DNA of 64,000 nt from Sphingobacterium sp. UBA5670 (GTDB lineage Bacteria; Bacteroidota; Bacteroidia; Sphingobacteriales; Sphingobacteriaceae). Position 1 is the stretch's first letter. The number at the start of each line of letters is the position of its first letter. A program made the translations under genes and the position numbers. Positions 8,284 through 18,296 of the stretch are shown here, piece after piece. The notes under the pieces were generated by a model. It was given only the letters and a program-made list of their open reading frames with translations. It was not told where the DNA came from and did no database searches. Location of the stretch: contig NZ_DIIM01000018.1 in NCBI RefSeq assembly GCF_002420705.1, forward strand, positions 345,982-409,981, given 5' to 3'.

Positions 8284-9609
8284 ATGCAGAAACGCTTTAC
8301 AAGCTCTCTAAGAAATAAATCACTCCAACTGTTGTTAGCAGGTGGAATTTTAGCTAGTTCTACTACCGCATTTGCACAAAAAACGACATCCGCATCACCT
8401 TATTCTCAATTTGGACTCGGTCAGATGCGTGAAGATTTATTGCCACAATATAGAGGGATGGGGGGTGTCAATACCGCTATCCGGAGAATCAATGGCGTAT
8501 ACAATACCAACCCAAGCAACCCTGCATCTTATTCTTCGACACAGTTTACCACCTTTGATGCTGGTTTATATGGGAATTACACGCAGTTGAATTCAACAAC
8601 CAGATCAGACAATACGGCTGACTTTGCTTTTAGTCACATCACCATGACTTTCCCAATGAAACGATTTGGAGGTATCAGTTTAGGTATTCTTCCCTACTCG
8701 GATATCGGTTATCGGACATCTTCAACTGGAACCATCAATTCTGACCCTTACACGAAAGTTTTCACGGGCGAAGGTGGTTTAACAAAAGCCTACGCAGGCT
8801 GGGGGGTACGCATTGTGAAAGGCCTGAGTATCGGTGCCAACATGTCTTATCTATTTGGAACATTAAACGATTATAGCCGCGTAGAATTTTTGCCTTCATC
8901 TGGTGCATTAAATACACAACAACAAAATAAACGTGAAATCCAAGGAATTATCTTTGACTATGGTTTACAATACGAACAACCTTTAAATAAAGAATATTCA
9001 CTCACCTTTGGTTATTCGGGATCGCTGAATAACGATATTAAAGAGCGGACAACAATATTTAATACAAGAACCACGCCTTCTAGAGATCCTGACAACCAAA
9101 ATATCCCTTTGGATAGTACCTATATTTCGGGCCGAGAAAGCAGACATTTGACCCTTCCGTTGAAACATAATGTCGGTATCACTCTTGCCCGTAGCAATCG
9201 CTGGTTAGTCGGTGCTGATTTTAAATATGCAGATTGGTCCAGATTTCAGACAAGAAAAGGAGAAAATGAGCTTCGTAAGAATTATGGAGTAGCGATTGGT
9301 GGTCAGATTACACCAGATGTTACTTCGCTCAAATACTTGAACCAAGTAGACTATAGAATTGGTTTCAGATATAACAAAACACAATATTTCTTAAGCGACC
9401 AAAATATCAATGATATGGCGGTTACTGTAGGCGTAGGATTACCGTTAGCTAGAAATCAATATTCCGGAGCATTCTCTAAAATCAATTTCTCTGCAGAATT
9501 TGGGCAAATGGGCAAAATCAGCAATAGCCTCCTACGTGAACGTTATATTAACTTTAATATCGGCTTTACCTTAAATGATCGCTGGTTTAGAAGAACACAA
9601 TTTGATTAA
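8284..9609 (+). CDS. Outer-membrane beta-barrel protein
   Basis: A secreted protein of about 441 residues with a signal peptide ending in TAFAQ, followed by the block ASPYSQFGLGQMREDLLPQYRGMGG. The remainder alternates hydrophobic and polar residues and ends in a strand-like NIGFTLNDRWFRRTQFD, as expected for a barrel. It resembles unnamed FadL-like outer-membrane proteins found before lptC in this phylum. I took ATG 8284 rather than the TTG two codons earlier. lptC begins 4 bases after the stop, which suggests coupling and an envelope role. Confidence 0.75.
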   Translation: MQKRFTSSLRNKSLQLLLAGGILASSTTAFAQKTTSASPYSQFGLGQMREDLLPQYRGMGGVNTAIRRINGVYNTNPSNPASYSSTQFTTFDAGLYGNYTQLNSTTRSDNTADFAFSHITMTFPMKRFGGISLGILPYSDIGYRTSSTGTINSDPYTKVFTGEGGLTKAYAGWGVRIVKGLSIGANMSYLFGTLNDYSRVEFLPSSGALNTQQQNKREIQGIIFDYGLQYEQPLNKEYSLTFGYSGSLNNDIKERTTIFNTRTTPSRDPDNQNIPLDSTYISGRESRHLTLPLKHNVGITLARSNRWLVGADFKYADWSRFQTRKGENELRKNYGVAIGGQITPDVTSLKYLNQVDYRIGFRYNKTQYFLSDQNINDMAVTVGVGLPLARNQYSGAFSKINFSAEFGQMGKISNSLLRERYINFNIGFTLNDRWFRRTQFD

Positions 9610-9613
9610 TAGC

Positions 9614-10243
9614 ATGGTACGCAAAACTTTTGCTTCATCCATCATCCAAAATATATCGCCCCTAGTAATATTATTTTTACTAGGGGCGCTCTCATTGACC
9701 TCATGTGAGCCCGATCTAAAGGAAGTAGACCGTATTGCCAACATGAAAAAAGAAGAGGCTGTCGACATTTCACGCCATGTTGATATCATCTATAGCGATT
9801 CCACACGGGTCAAAGCGAATCTCACAGCGCCCGAAATGCGCATCAAACATGATAGCACCGAAGTCTACGAATTTCCAAAAAGCATCAAAATCATCTTTTA
9901 CGATGACCATTTGAAGGAAACTCAGCGAATCACTTCCGACCATGCCATTCGAAGGGAAAAAGAAAAGACGACCACCTTTACAAAAAATGTGGTGGTAACG
10001 ATGGCCGACGGATCTATTATCAAAACCGAAGAGATCATCTATGACGAAAGTAAGGCAGATAGCAACAGCAACATGACCTTTTATAATCATGTTCCGATTA
10101 CAGCGTTTTTTCGGGATAATCGGGGTAACTTACAAGGCTCATCATTTACTTCAGACAAGGATTTTAAACATGTCAATATTGCCAACGCAACGGGATATAC
10201 GGTCATTACCAACAATAACCTATTCCCCTCGCTAGGTAAATAG
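9614..10243 (+). CDS. lptC: LPS export periplasmic protein LptC, lipoprotein form
   Basis: LptC bridges the LptB2FG transporter and LptA in lipopolysaccharide export. This 209-residue protein has a lipoprotein signal with lipobox LTSC rather than the single membrane anchor of E. coli LptC, as is common in Bacteroidota. The OstA/LptC beta-jellyroll is recognisable from ITSDHAIRREKEKTTTFTKNVVV and MADGSIIKTEEIIYDE. ATG 9614 gives the signal peptide; the longer frame starting at 9575 would run into the preceding gene. It is coupled to the upstream barrel gene. Confidence 0.88.
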   Translation: MVRKTFASSIIQNISPLVILFLLGALSLTSCEPDLKEVDRIANMKKEEAVDISRHVDIIYSDSTRVKANLTAPEMRIKHDSTEVYEFPKSIKIIFYDDHLKETQRITSDHAIRREKEKTTTFTKNVVVTMADGSIIKTEEIIYDESKADSNSNMTFYNHVPITAFFRDNRGNLQGSSFTSDKDFKHVNIANATGYTVITNNNLFPSLGK

Positions 10244-10536
10244 ACGATCAAAGGACATAAGCCTGATTCCTTTTTGCCCCAGAGAGCTGCGTGGCTCTGG
10301 ATAATCCACTCCCAGCAGATTGTCTATACAATTAAGTCATTAAGAACGAATCCTTTGGGCGAAAAGAAAAGAAAAAACTCCGCTTCATACAAATAGTTTT
10401 CAAATTTGTTTTGCTACATTCAGGAAAATATTCCGTTTTTTTTTATAAAAATTGTATCTTGCACCGCATTTTGCTATGCTATGCATAAATTAACGAAATA
10501 CAAGTATTTACACAATATAAACACAATAAGCAGACT

Positions 10537-12642
10537 ATGGGATTAATGGGCTTTTTGCGTAACAAAGCCGGTGTCATCTTGACAGCAGCTATGGCTATCG
10601 CAATTTTAGCATTTTTACTAGGCGATGTCGTTCGAGGAGGGGCTCCTTTTTGGGCGAGACATCAAAATCGTGTAGGGGAAGTCAACGGAACTGAAATTGA
10701 ATATCCTGCGTTCAGTCAACAAGTTGAACAAACAGAAGAAATGTTCAAACAGCAGATGGGTGGTGCAGTTACCCCTCAAATGCGGACATACGCCGTTCAA
10801 CAAGTATGGAATCAATTTTTATCAAGAGAGATCTTGAAGAAAGAAATTGAAAAGATCGGGTTGACGGTAGGTGCCAAAGAATTAAATGATCTAGTACAAG
10901 GACCAAATCCTTCACCTCAGATCGTCCAAGCATTTACCAACCCACAAACGGGGCAGTTTGATCCTGGTCAATTGCGTACTTTTATCAGCCAAGTTAACAC
11001 AGCTGGCAACCAACAAGTGGCTCAACAATGGGAAGCGCTACTTGAAGGGGTAAAAGATGAGCGTTTAAGCAGCAAATATGGCGAATTGCTTTCCAACAGC
11101 GTATATGTTACCTCCTTGGAGGCAAATGAAGAATACCAAGAGCGCAACAAATTAGCAAACTTCAAATATATCCTTTTAGATTATGCTTCTATTAAAGACG
11201 CAGATGCTAAATTGACAGATGCTGATTACCAAGAATATTATAATGAACATAAAAACATGTTCAAAACACAAGAGGAAACACGTGCAATTCAATACGTAAC
11301 TGTAGATGCAAAACCTCTGGCAAAAGATTCTTTAGCGGTAAAAGAGACGATTAATAAATTGAAACAAGATTTAATTGTTTCAAAAGATGACTCCTTGTTC
11401 GCTTCGATCAACTCAGACAACAAATTTCCGTTCACCTATGTGAAGAAGGGACAGTTAAGTCCTTCGCTGGATTCTGTTGTCTTCAATGTTGCGGCTGGAA
11501 CAACAGTGGGACCTTTCTTGAACAACAACGCATATGAAATTGCAAAAGTTGTTTCGACGATTATCAGTCCTGATTCTGTGAAAGCGTCCCATATCCTATT
11601 GGACCCTGCTGCTGAAGGCGGCGTTGATAAAGCGTTGGCAAAAGCAGATTCGATCAAAGGTCTGATTCAAAAAGGCGACAATTTTGCTGCGCTTGCAGTT
11701 CAGTTCAGCAAAGATCCTGAAAGCAAAACAAATGGTGGTGAACTCGGTACTTTCACAAGAGGCCGCATGGTTCCTGAATTTGAAAAAGCTGTATTCGAAG
11801 GAAAAACAGGTGATATCAAAGTTGTGAAATCACAATTTGGTGTTCATATCATTAAAATAGAGAAACAAACAGGCAGTTCAAAATACGCGAAAGTTGCTAT
11901 CATAGACAAAGTGATCAACAGCGGAAAAGAAACGCTGAACAATGCACATAGCAAAGCTACAGCATTCTTATCGGCAGCTACAGCACAAAACTTTGCGCAA
12001 GAAGCGAAGAAACTTGGTCTAGAAGCAAAAACAGCATCACGTGTAACAGCGATGGATAATGTGCTAGACGGTGCTGAAGCTCCACGTGATTTAATCAAAT
12101 GGGCTTTCGAAGCTAAAAAAGGTGATGTCTCTGATAAGGTATTTGAAACTGAAACTTCTTATATCCTGGCAAACTTAGTGAACATCCAACCTAAAGGAAC
12201 ACTGTCTTTAGATGCTGTTAAGAAAGATATCGAACCTGCCGTAAGGAATATGGTTAAAGCGAAAATCTTGAAAGATAAATTTGACAAGGCTCTAGCTGGG
12301 ACTTCTTCGATTGATCAAGTTGCCCAAAAAGTTGGTAAAGCAGCTATTCATGTTGAAAACGTTGTCTTCGCAAATCCAGTTATCCCTGGTGTAGCATTAG
12401 AAAATTTAGTTGTAGGTACTGTATTTGGTCTTCAGCCGAACAAACCTTCCAAAGCTATTGAAGGTAATACAGGCGTATATGTTGTACAAGTAAACGGTTT
12501 TACGAATCCAGCAGCTATTTCAGATATTAACGGACAAAAGAAACAAATGCTTGCAGCAAAAGCACAACGCGCTTGGGGATCTATTTTCCGCGCATTGCAA
12601 GACAAAGCTGAAATCATTGACAATAGAGTGAAATTCTTTTAG
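10537..12642 (+). CDS. PpiD-like membrane-anchored peptidyl-prolyl isomerase
   Basis: A 701-residue periplasmic folding factor anchored by an N-terminal membrane helix (residues 13-29). A SurA_N/PpiD-like chaperone region follows, then a parvulin domain at about residues 345-442 (VKASHILLDP ... GGELGTFTRGRMVPEFEKAVF ... QFGVHIIKIE). The C-terminal half contains a second, degenerate chaperone-like segment. This is the size and layout of Bacteroidota PpiD/SurA-type proteins. A possible -7 box, TATCTTG, lies near 10455. The transcript ends at the strong terminator at 12664. Confidence 0.88.
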   Translation: MGLMGFLRNKAGVILTAAMAIAILAFLLGDVVRGGAPFWARHQNRVGEVNGTEIEYPAFSQQVEQTEEMFKQQMGGAVTPQMRTYAVQQVWNQFLSREILKKEIEKIGLTVGAKELNDLVQGPNPSPQIVQAFTNPQTGQFDPGQLRTFISQVNTAGNQQVAQQWEALLEGVKDERLSSKYGELLSNSVYVTSLEANEEYQERNKLANFKYILLDYASIKDADAKLTDADYQEYYNEHKNMFKTQEETRAIQYVTVDAKPLAKDSLAVKETINKLKQDLIVSKDDSLFASINSDNKFPFTYVKKGQLSPSLDSVVFNVAAGTTVGPFLNNNAYEIAKVVSTIISPDSVKASHILLDPAAEGGVDKALAKADSIKGLIQKGDNFAALAVQFSKDPESKTNGGELGTFTRGRMVPEFEKAVFEGKTGDIKVVKSQFGVHIIKIEKQTGSSKYAKVAIIDKVINSGKETLNNAHSKATAFLSAATAQNFAQEAKKLGLEAKTASRVTAMDNVLDGAEAPRDLIKWAFEAKKGDVSDKVFETETSYILANLVNIQPKGTLSLDAVKKDIEPAVRNMVKAKILKDKFDKALAGTSSIDQVAQKVGKAAIHVENVVFANPVIPGVALENLVVGTVFGLQPNKPSKAIEGNTGVYVVQVNGFTNPAAISDINGQKKQMLAAKAQRAWGSIFRALQDKAEIIDNRVKFF

Positions 12643-12663
12643 AAGATTTTTAAGTAAATTTGT

Positions 12664-12694
12664 AGCCGGACGAATTATCGTCCGGCTTTTTTTT
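12664..12694 (+). terminator. Terminator after the PpiD-like gene
   Basis: AGCCGGACGA (12664-12673), loop ATTA, and the complementary arm (12678-12687) form a 10-bp perfect stem, followed by seven T residues. Confidence 0.9.
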
Positions 12695-12703
12695 GATGTA
12701 AAT

Positions 12704-13225
12704 ATGGATATTCAAACAAATATTGTCAATAAAGTTGCCCAAAGTGGACTAGTCACTGTTGACCTGGCCGACTACCATCCCAAAGCAGACAATGTGCTAT
12801 ATGATATTAAGGATAACCTCTTCCATGGCCTGATTCTGAAAGAAAAGGACTTCCGCGAATTCATTAAGGCGCATGACTGGTCGCAATATACTGGCAAACA
12901 GGTTGCCATTACCTGTACAGCCGATGCTATTGTCCCGACATGGGCTTATATGTTATTAGCGAACAAACTGGAACCCTATGCCACAACAGTTATTTTTGGC
13001 GATCTGGATGAGTTATTGCGCATGCAGTATGCTGCAGCAATTGAACAGATTGACATGGAACAATTTCGGGACCAACGGGTGGTTGTAAAAGGTTGTGGTG
13101 ATATTTTTATTCCAGAATCGACATTTGTACAGTTTACGGTAAAACTAAGTAAGGTCGCGAAAAGTATTATGTACGGTGAACCTTGTTCTACAGTTCCTGT
13201 GTTTAAGCGAGCGCAGCCTAAATAA
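12704..13225 (+). CDS. DUF2480 family protein
   Basis: A 173-residue soluble protein of the uncharacterised DUF2480 family, restricted mainly to Bacteroidota. Characteristic blocks are VTVDLADYHP, YDIKDNLFHGLILKEKDFRE, ADAIVPTWAYMLLA and VVKGCGDIFIPESTF. No enzymatic motif can be assigned. It starts only 9 bases after the preceding terminator, so its promoter must lie in or upstream of that hairpin. No RNA gene or partner gene gives a clue to function. Confidence 0.8.
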   Translation: MDIQTNIVNKVAQSGLVTVDLADYHPKADNVLYDIKDNLFHGLILKEKDFREFIKAHDWSQYTGKQVAITCTADAIVPTWAYMLLANKLEPYATTVIFGDLDELLRMQYAAAIEQIDMEQFRDQRVVVKGCGDIFIPESTFVQFTVKLSKVAKSIMYGEPCSTVPVFKRAQPK

Positions 13226-13344
13226 ACCTGTTCAAAAGTCCGTATAAGTTACAGTCCATGAGCACTTTCATTAACGCAAAAAGTTAAATTTATTTGAATG
13301 AAATTAACATTTCTTTTTCAAACAAATTTCGTAAACTTACGTAC

Positions 13345-14130
13345 ATGAAACTTATATCGACTTTGCTCCTTTACTTATCTGTTTTAGTAAGTACTGCTTT
13401 TGCTCAAGATTTACCGCATTTAAAAGAATCAGCATTTAAAGGCGGCGAGAAATTAAAATATAAACTCCGTTATGGTTTTATTTCTGCCGCAACCGGAACA
13501 TTAACTGTTGAAGATACTAAGGATGGATTGGGAAACCCTTCCTTCCATTTATACGCGGCGGGTAAAACAGCAGGTGCCTTTGCAATATATACGGTAAGAA
13601 ATGAATACAACTCGTATATCAACAGCAAAACATTTCTACCGTATTACTATACGGAGAACATTCGCGAAGGAGGGTATAGACGCAATGATAAGGTACGCTT
13701 CAACCAAGAGACAAATACTGTCGTAGGCAATAAAGGAACTTTTAAATCGAAAGTAGATCAGACCTTCGATTTGCTGTCTTCCTACTATTTCGCCCGCAAT
13801 CTGGATCTTTCAACGGTAAAACCTGGAGAGTCTTTTAAGCTGACTTATTTTTTGAATGATGAGATTGCCACCTTAGGCATACAATATATTGGAATAGAAA
13901 AAATAAAAACAGAATTAGGCACATTAGAATGCCTCAAATTCAGTCCTGAGATCAAACCGGGACGTATATTTAAAAAAAATAGCAAGCTTTATTTGTGGGT
14001 AACCAACGATGGCAACCGCATTCCGGTCAAAGCCAATGTAGATATTCTAATCGGTTCGGTAACATTGGAACTACTCGAAGCCAGTGGATTAAAATACAAA
14101 TTGGGACAAAAAGCAAGCTACTCAAAATAA
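13345..14130 (+). CDS. DUF3108 domain secreted protein
   Basis: A 261-residue exported protein. ATG 13345 gives a clean signal peptide (MKLISTLLLYLSVLVSTAFAQ); the upstream TTG at 13294 would bury it. The mature part matches DUF3108: FKGGEKLKYKLRYGFISAATGTL near the N-terminus and LYLWVTNDGNRIPVKANVDI near the C-terminus. Members are periplasmic proteins of unknown function with a beta-rich, LolA-like flavour. The DUF3109 gene follows 5 bases after its stop, indicating co-transcription. Confidence 0.82.
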   Translation: MKLISTLLLYLSVLVSTAFAQDLPHLKESAFKGGEKLKYKLRYGFISAATGTLTVEDTKDGLGNPSFHLYAAGKTAGAFAIYTVRNEYNSYINSKTFLPYYYTENIREGGYRRNDKVRFNQETNTVVGNKGTFKSKVDQTFDLLSSYYFARNLDLSTVKPGESFKLTYFLNDEIATLGIQYIGIEKIKTELGTLECLKFSPEIKPGRIFKKNSKLYLWVTNDGNRIPVKANVDILIGSVTLELLEASGLKYKLGQKASYSK

Positions 14131-14135
14131 TTAGA

Positions 14136-14699
14136 ATGATTGAAGTAGGAAATGTATTGGTACACGAAGATCTCATAAACAATGACTTTGTGTGCAATTT
14201 ATCAAAGTGCAAAGGAATCTGTTGTATCGAGGGCGATTCGGGTGCCCCGTTATTAGAAAGTGAAAAGGCTGTATTGGAGGAGATTTATCCTAAAGTAAAG
14301 CCATATATGACCGAAAAGGGCATTGAAGCAATCGAAGAGCAAGGCAAATATGTTGTCGACGTCGATGGTGATTTGACGACAACCTGCGTCGATGGCAACA
14401 AGGAATGTGCCTATGTGACCTGGGAAAATGGCATCACAAAATGTGCAATCGAAAAGGCTTATGAACTTGGCGAGGTACATTGGCGCAAACCTGTTTCTTG
14501 TCACCTCTACCCGATCCGTACGACACATTATCCCGAGTTCGACGTACTTCATTATGACCGTTGGCATATCTGTAAAGATGCATGCTCATTTGGCAAAGAA
14601 TTACAGGTACCCGTATTCAAATTTTTAAAGGATCCTCTTATCCGCACCTACGGCGAAGAATGGTACAAAAATCTTGAGAAAGCAGTCGAAGAGTTGTAA
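14136..14699 (+). CDS. DUF3109 family cysteine-rich protein
   Basis: A 187-residue cytoplasmic protein with about ten cysteines, including CNLSKCKGICC near the N-terminus, the block TTTCVDGNKECAYV, a further Cys in GITKCAIE, and VSCHLYPIR and WHICKDACSFG in the C-terminal half. The pattern resembles the YkgJ/Fe-S or zinc cluster families and matches DUF3109. Metal binding is likely and the function unknown. I chose ATG 14136, 5 bases after the preceding stop, because residues upstream of it are out-of-frame translation of the DUF3108 gene. Confidence 0.82.
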   Translation: MIEVGNVLVHEDLINNDFVCNLSKCKGICCIEGDSGAPLLESEKAVLEEIYPKVKPYMTEKGIEAIEEQGKYVVDVDGDLTTTCVDGNKECAYVTWENGITKCAIEKAYELGEVHWRKPVSCHLYPIRTTHYPEFDVLHYDRWHICKDACSFGKELQVPVFKFLKDPLIRTYGEEWYKNLEKAVEEL

Positions 14700-14749
14700 C
14701 AAAATCACTATCTTTAAGCTTTAACTATTTTGGTATTTCACCCCAATTC

Positions 14750-15721
14750 ATGTCAAAATTAAGAGAGATCCAACGCCCTATTGTCCATGAACTTGAGGCT
14801 TTTGAAAAAAAATTCAAAGCTTCGATGAAAAGCTCCGTCCCCTTGTTGGATCGCATTACACAATACCTGATCAAACGTAAAGGCAAACAAATGCGGCCTA
14901 TGTTTGTGTTCTTTTCTGCAGGTATATGTAACGGAATCAATGAGTCCACTTACAGAGGTGCTGCGCTCGTAGAATTATTGCATACCGCCTCATTGGTACA
15001 TGATGATGTGGTGGACAATTCTTACGAACGCAGAGGTTTTTTTTCCATCAATGCATTATGGAAAAATAAAATCGCTGTTTTGGTGGGTGATTTTTTACTG
15101 TCAAGAGGCCTATTACTTTCTGTAAAACATCAGGATTATCACTTGCTAAAAATTGTATCAGAAGCTGTTGATCAGATGAGCGAAGGTGAATTGCTTCAAA
15201 TCGAAAAAGCTCGTAAACTGGATATCGAAGAGTCTATTTATTTTGAGGTCATCCGAAAGAAAACAGCTTCGCTGATTGCTTCTTGCTGTGCCTGTGGATC
15301 GGCTTCTTCAAATGCAGATCAGGAAACAATAGATAAGCTCCATCAATTTGGTGAAAAAATCGGTATTGCATTCCAAATCAAGGACGATCTATTTGACTTT
15401 GGATTAGATGATGTCGGCAAACCATTGGGCAATGACATCAAAGAAAAGAAAATGACCCTACCGCTAATCTATGCGCTGAATCAAGTGACTTCAAGTGAAA
15501 AGCGTCGAATTATTAATTTGGTCAGAAACCATAATGAAGATGCGCAAAAAGTTACTGAGGTGATCGACTTTGTCCGAAAGAGCGGTGGACTGGAGTACGC
15601 AACAAGTAAGATGCTGGAATACCAACAAGATGCTTTCCGGATTTTGGAAGACTTTCCTGACAGCGAATACAAAGAGGGCTTGCAGCAACTGGTAAAATAT
15701 ACAACAGAAAGAAAAAAATAA
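14750..15721 (+). CDS. Polyprenyl diphosphate synthase (trans-prenyltransferase)
   Basis: A 323-residue trans-isoprenyl diphosphate synthase, which elongates allylic diphosphates with isopentenyl diphosphate. The first aspartate-rich motif is DDVVD (D85, D86, D89) and the second is DDLFD (D212, D213, D216); the KGKQMRP substrate block is at about residue 44. Both motifs are intact. In this phylum the product is commonly the quinone side chain, but chain length cannot be read with certainty. A TerC-family gene starts 1 base after its stop. Confidence 0.9.
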   Translation: MSKLREIQRPIVHELEAFEKKFKASMKSSVPLLDRITQYLIKRKGKQMRPMFVFFSAGICNGINESTYRGAALVELLHTASLVHDDVVDNSYERRGFFSINALWKNKIAVLVGDFLLSRGLLLSVKHQDYHLLKIVSEAVDQMSEGELLQIEKARKLDIEESIYFEVIRKKTASLIASCCACGSASSNADQETIDKLHQFGEKIGIAFQIKDDLFDFGLDDVGKPLGNDIKEKKMTLPLIYALNQVTSSEKRRIINLVRNHNEDAQKVTEVIDFVRKSGGLEYATSKMLEYQQDAFRILEDFPDSEYKEGLQQLVKYTTERKK

Positions 15722-15722
15722 A

Positions 15723-16775
15723 ATGAGTCACGAATTAATGTTTTTTGGAGGATTCCTCATCTTTATTGCACTTATGCTGGCAATAGATCTTGGATTATTC
15801 TCTAAAGGCGACAAGCCTGTGAGCCTAAAAATGGCTTCTATTATGAGTGCTATCTGGGTCCTATTCTCATTAGGATTCTATTGGCTGCTGCGTCACTATG
15901 GATTTGAATTGCACAACATCCATGACCTGGACCACCTTCAAGAAATCATTACCAAACATCACCATGATATTAAAATCATTCCGGGTGATTTAGCGGCCAG
16001 TCTCGAGGTCTATAATAAGAATCTCGGTCTGGAATATCTCACAGGCTACGTTGTGGAATATGCTTTGTCCGTAGACAATATTTTTGTGATGGTCCTATTA
16101 TTCACTTCTTTTGGTATTCCAGAGCGCTATTACCATAAAGTTTTGGTGTGGGGGATTTTGGGAGCGATCATTATGCGTTTCTTATTTATTTTCCTTGGTG
16201 CTACCCTGATTGCCAAATTTGGCTGGATCCTCTATGTTTTCGGAGCTTTCTTGGTCTTTACAGGTGTGAAAATGTTTATCAACCGAAATCAGGAAGAGGA
16301 AGTTGATCCACAGAACCACCCTGTTGTTAAATTTGCATCTCGATACTTTAAGGTAACGCCGAAATTAGATGGTGGACACTTCTTCCATGTTGAGAATGGC
16401 GTGAAATACATGACACCACTCTTTCTTGTATTGCTTGTCATCGAATTTACAGACCTGATTTTCGCTGTAGATTCTATTCCTGCCATTTTCTCGGTTACTA
16501 AAGATGCCTATGTGGTATTTTTCTCCAATATTTTTGCAATCCTCGGATTACGGTCTATGTTCTTCCTATTGGTCAACATTATCCACAAATTCCAATACCT
16601 CAAAGTAGGCTTAGCCTTTTTGCTGGTCTTCATTGGTCTAAAGATGCTGCTGCACCATTGGTTGGCGGAAGTAGGTTTCACAACAACACATTCGCTGATT
16701 GTTATTGTCAGTATCCTTGCGCTAAGCATTATTGCATCGCTGGTTTTTCCAAAAAAGGCTGAACCGGCTGACTAA
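15723..16775 (+). CDS. TerC/Alx family membrane protein
   Basis: A 350-residue integral membrane protein with about eight to nine helices. It carries the family blocks EYALSVDNIFVMVLLF and EFTDLIFAVDSIPAIFSVT, whose buried acidic residues are implicated in metal (Mn2+) handling in Alx/TerC relatives. A His-rich cytosolic or periplasmic loop (HDLDHLQEIITKHHHDI) sits between helices two and three. It is translated directly after the polyprenyl synthase gene, so the pH-responsive leader known from E. coli alx cannot be present in the same form here. Confidence 0.88.
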   Translation: MSHELMFFGGFLIFIALMLAIDLGLFSKGDKPVSLKMASIMSAIWVLFSLGFYWLLRHYGFELHNIHDLDHLQEIITKHHHDIKIIPGDLAASLEVYNKNLGLEYLTGYVVEYALSVDNIFVMVLLFTSFGIPERYYHKVLVWGILGAIIMRFLFIFLGATLIAKFGWILYVFGAFLVFTGVKMFINRNQEEEVDPQNHPVVKFASRYFKVTPKLDGGHFFHVENGVKYMTPLFLVLLVIEFTDLIFAVDSIPAIFSVTKDAYVVFFSNIFAILGLRSMFFLLVNIIHKFQYLKVGLAFLLVFIGLKMLLHHWLAEVGFTTTHSLIVIVSILALSIIASLVFPKKAEPAD

Positions 16776-16811
16776 GCCAATGCGGATTAAAAAATGATTA
16801 TACTAAAACAC

Positions 16812-16839
16812 AATGGTCAGAAAGAAATTTCTGGCCATT
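16812..16839 (+). terminator. Possible terminator after the TerC gene
   Basis: A 12-bp stem with one G-T pair (AATGGTCAGAAA and its partner at 16828-16839) closes a GAAA loop. The T tract after it is poor, so termination may be weak. Confidence 0.4.
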
Positions 16840-16997
16840 TCTGATCAATACTACTACTTATTTAGCATCCTATTCTCCAGCAGCAGATTAACAGAAAAAC
16901 AGCATATTTTTAAGAACAATTATTTTACAGAGGAATTTACCTTACTAAATTTTATTTATTTAATTTAGCATCACATTAAATTAACAAAACACTAACA

Positions 16998-18185
16998 ATG
17001 AATTGGAATAAAACGATTGTACTAGCCGCATCATTTTTCGCAGCTTCCTTCCAAGTACAAGCACAAGACAATTTGATCAATGCGTTAAAAGCAAATCAAA
17101 ATGACAATAGCAAATCCGGATTTACATTTACTGAAGTTATCAATCTAGGTAACACATCCATCAAAAACCAAGGCTCGTCAGGTACTTGTTGGTCTTATTC
17201 AGGTAATTCTTTCCTGGAGTCAGAAATGATCCGTATGGGTAAAAAACCTGTTGAAATCTCTCAAATTTATACGGCACGCAACACATACTTAGACAAAGCC
17301 CGTACCTATGTACGCCTTCACGGAGGATTGTCACTAGGTGAAGGTGGCCAATTCCATGATGTATTGAACTCATTCCGTAAATACGGTACAATGCCCCAAT
17401 CGGCTTATACAGGTCTTCATTACGGTACGACACGCAACAACTTTGGCGAAATGACAAATATGTTGGATGCCATGTTAGGCGCCGTAGTAAAAGGCAAAAC
17501 ATTAACGCCAAACTGGGAGAAAGCCTATACCGCTGCAATGGACTCTTACCTTGGTGAGGTACCAGAGAAATTTGATTACAATGGCAAATCTTATACACCA
17601 CGCACCTTTGCAGATCAGGTAATTGGTATCAATCCGGATGATTATGTAGGTATCGCTTCTGTAACTGACCACCCCTACTACAGCCAATTCGTGTTGTTGA
17701 TTCCTGACAACTGGTCATTCGATCGTTTCTATAATGTGAAGATGAACGATTTAACAGATATCATTGACAACGCTTTACAAAAAGGTTATACCGTAGCCTG
17801 GGCGACTGACGTATCAGAAAAAGGTTTCTCTTGGAAAAATGGCGTAGCCTATGTACCAGAAAAACCTTTCGAGGAAATGACTGACCAAGAAAAGTCAACC
17901 ATGTTTGTTGGTCCTAAACCAGAGTTAAAAGTAACAGAAGAAGAAAGACAAAAAGCTTTTGACAACTGGCAAACTACAGATGACCACGGGATGCATATTG
18001 TAGGTCTTGTAAAAGATCAGAACGGAAAAGAGTACTACATCGTTAAAAACTCTTGGGGCACAACAAATGACTACCACGGATACTTATATGCATCAAAAGA
18101 ATTTGTGCGTTACAAAACAACTTCTTTGATGTTACATAAAGACGGTCTAACGAAAGATTTAAAATCGAAGATAAATATTAAATAA
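16998..18185 (+). CDS. Secreted aminopeptidase C / bleomycin hydrolase (peptidase C1B)
   Basis: A 395-residue papain-fold cysteine peptidase with a signal peptide (residues 1-22, ending QVQAQ). The oxyanion glutamine Q58 and nucleophile C64 lie in KNQGSSGTCWSYS; the catalytic histidine is probably H330 in DDHGMHIVG, and N351 lies in VKNSWG. All are present, so it should be active. Bleomycin-hydrolase relatives trim peptides from the N-terminus. Export to the periplasm or surface suits peptide scavenging with the other peptidases in the window. It is monocistronic and ends at a strong terminator. Confidence 0.9.
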   Translation: MNWNKTIVLAASFFAASFQVQAQDNLINALKANQNDNSKSGFTFTEVINLGNTSIKNQGSSGTCWSYSGNSFLESEMIRMGKKPVEISQIYTARNTYLDKARTYVRLHGGLSLGEGGQFHDVLNSFRKYGTMPQSAYTGLHYGTTRNNFGEMTNMLDAMLGAVVKGKTLTPNWEKAYTAAMDSYLGEVPEKFDYNGKSYTPRTFADQVIGINPDDYVGIASVTDHPYYSQFVLLIPDNWSFDRFYNVKMNDLTDIIDNALQKGYTVAWATDVSEKGFSWKNGVAYVPEKPFEEMTDQEKSTMFVGPKPELKVTEEERQKAFDNWQTTDDHGMHIVGLVKDQNGKEYYIVKNSWGTTNDYHGYLYASKEFVRYKTTSLMLHKDGLTKDLKSKINIK

Positions 18186-18202
18186 GCGATTTATCAGTCC
18201 AC

Positions 18203-18240
18203 AAAAACACCTCTGAAATTAATACTTCAGAGGTGTTTTT
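18203..18240 (+). terminator. Terminator after aminopeptidase C
   Basis: A perfect 15-bp stem (18203-18217 with 18226-18240) encloses an 8-base loop. The right arm ends in five T residues and more T follow. Confidence 0.9.
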
Positions 18241-18296
18241 GTTTTCAGATTAATTTAATAACTTAAACATAATTATGAATCTTTTGTTGAGTGAGT

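Noticed and set aside
15720..15724. A pH-responsive leader before the TerC/Alx gene
   Set aside because: Only one base separates it from the upstream gene, so there is no room for such a leader.
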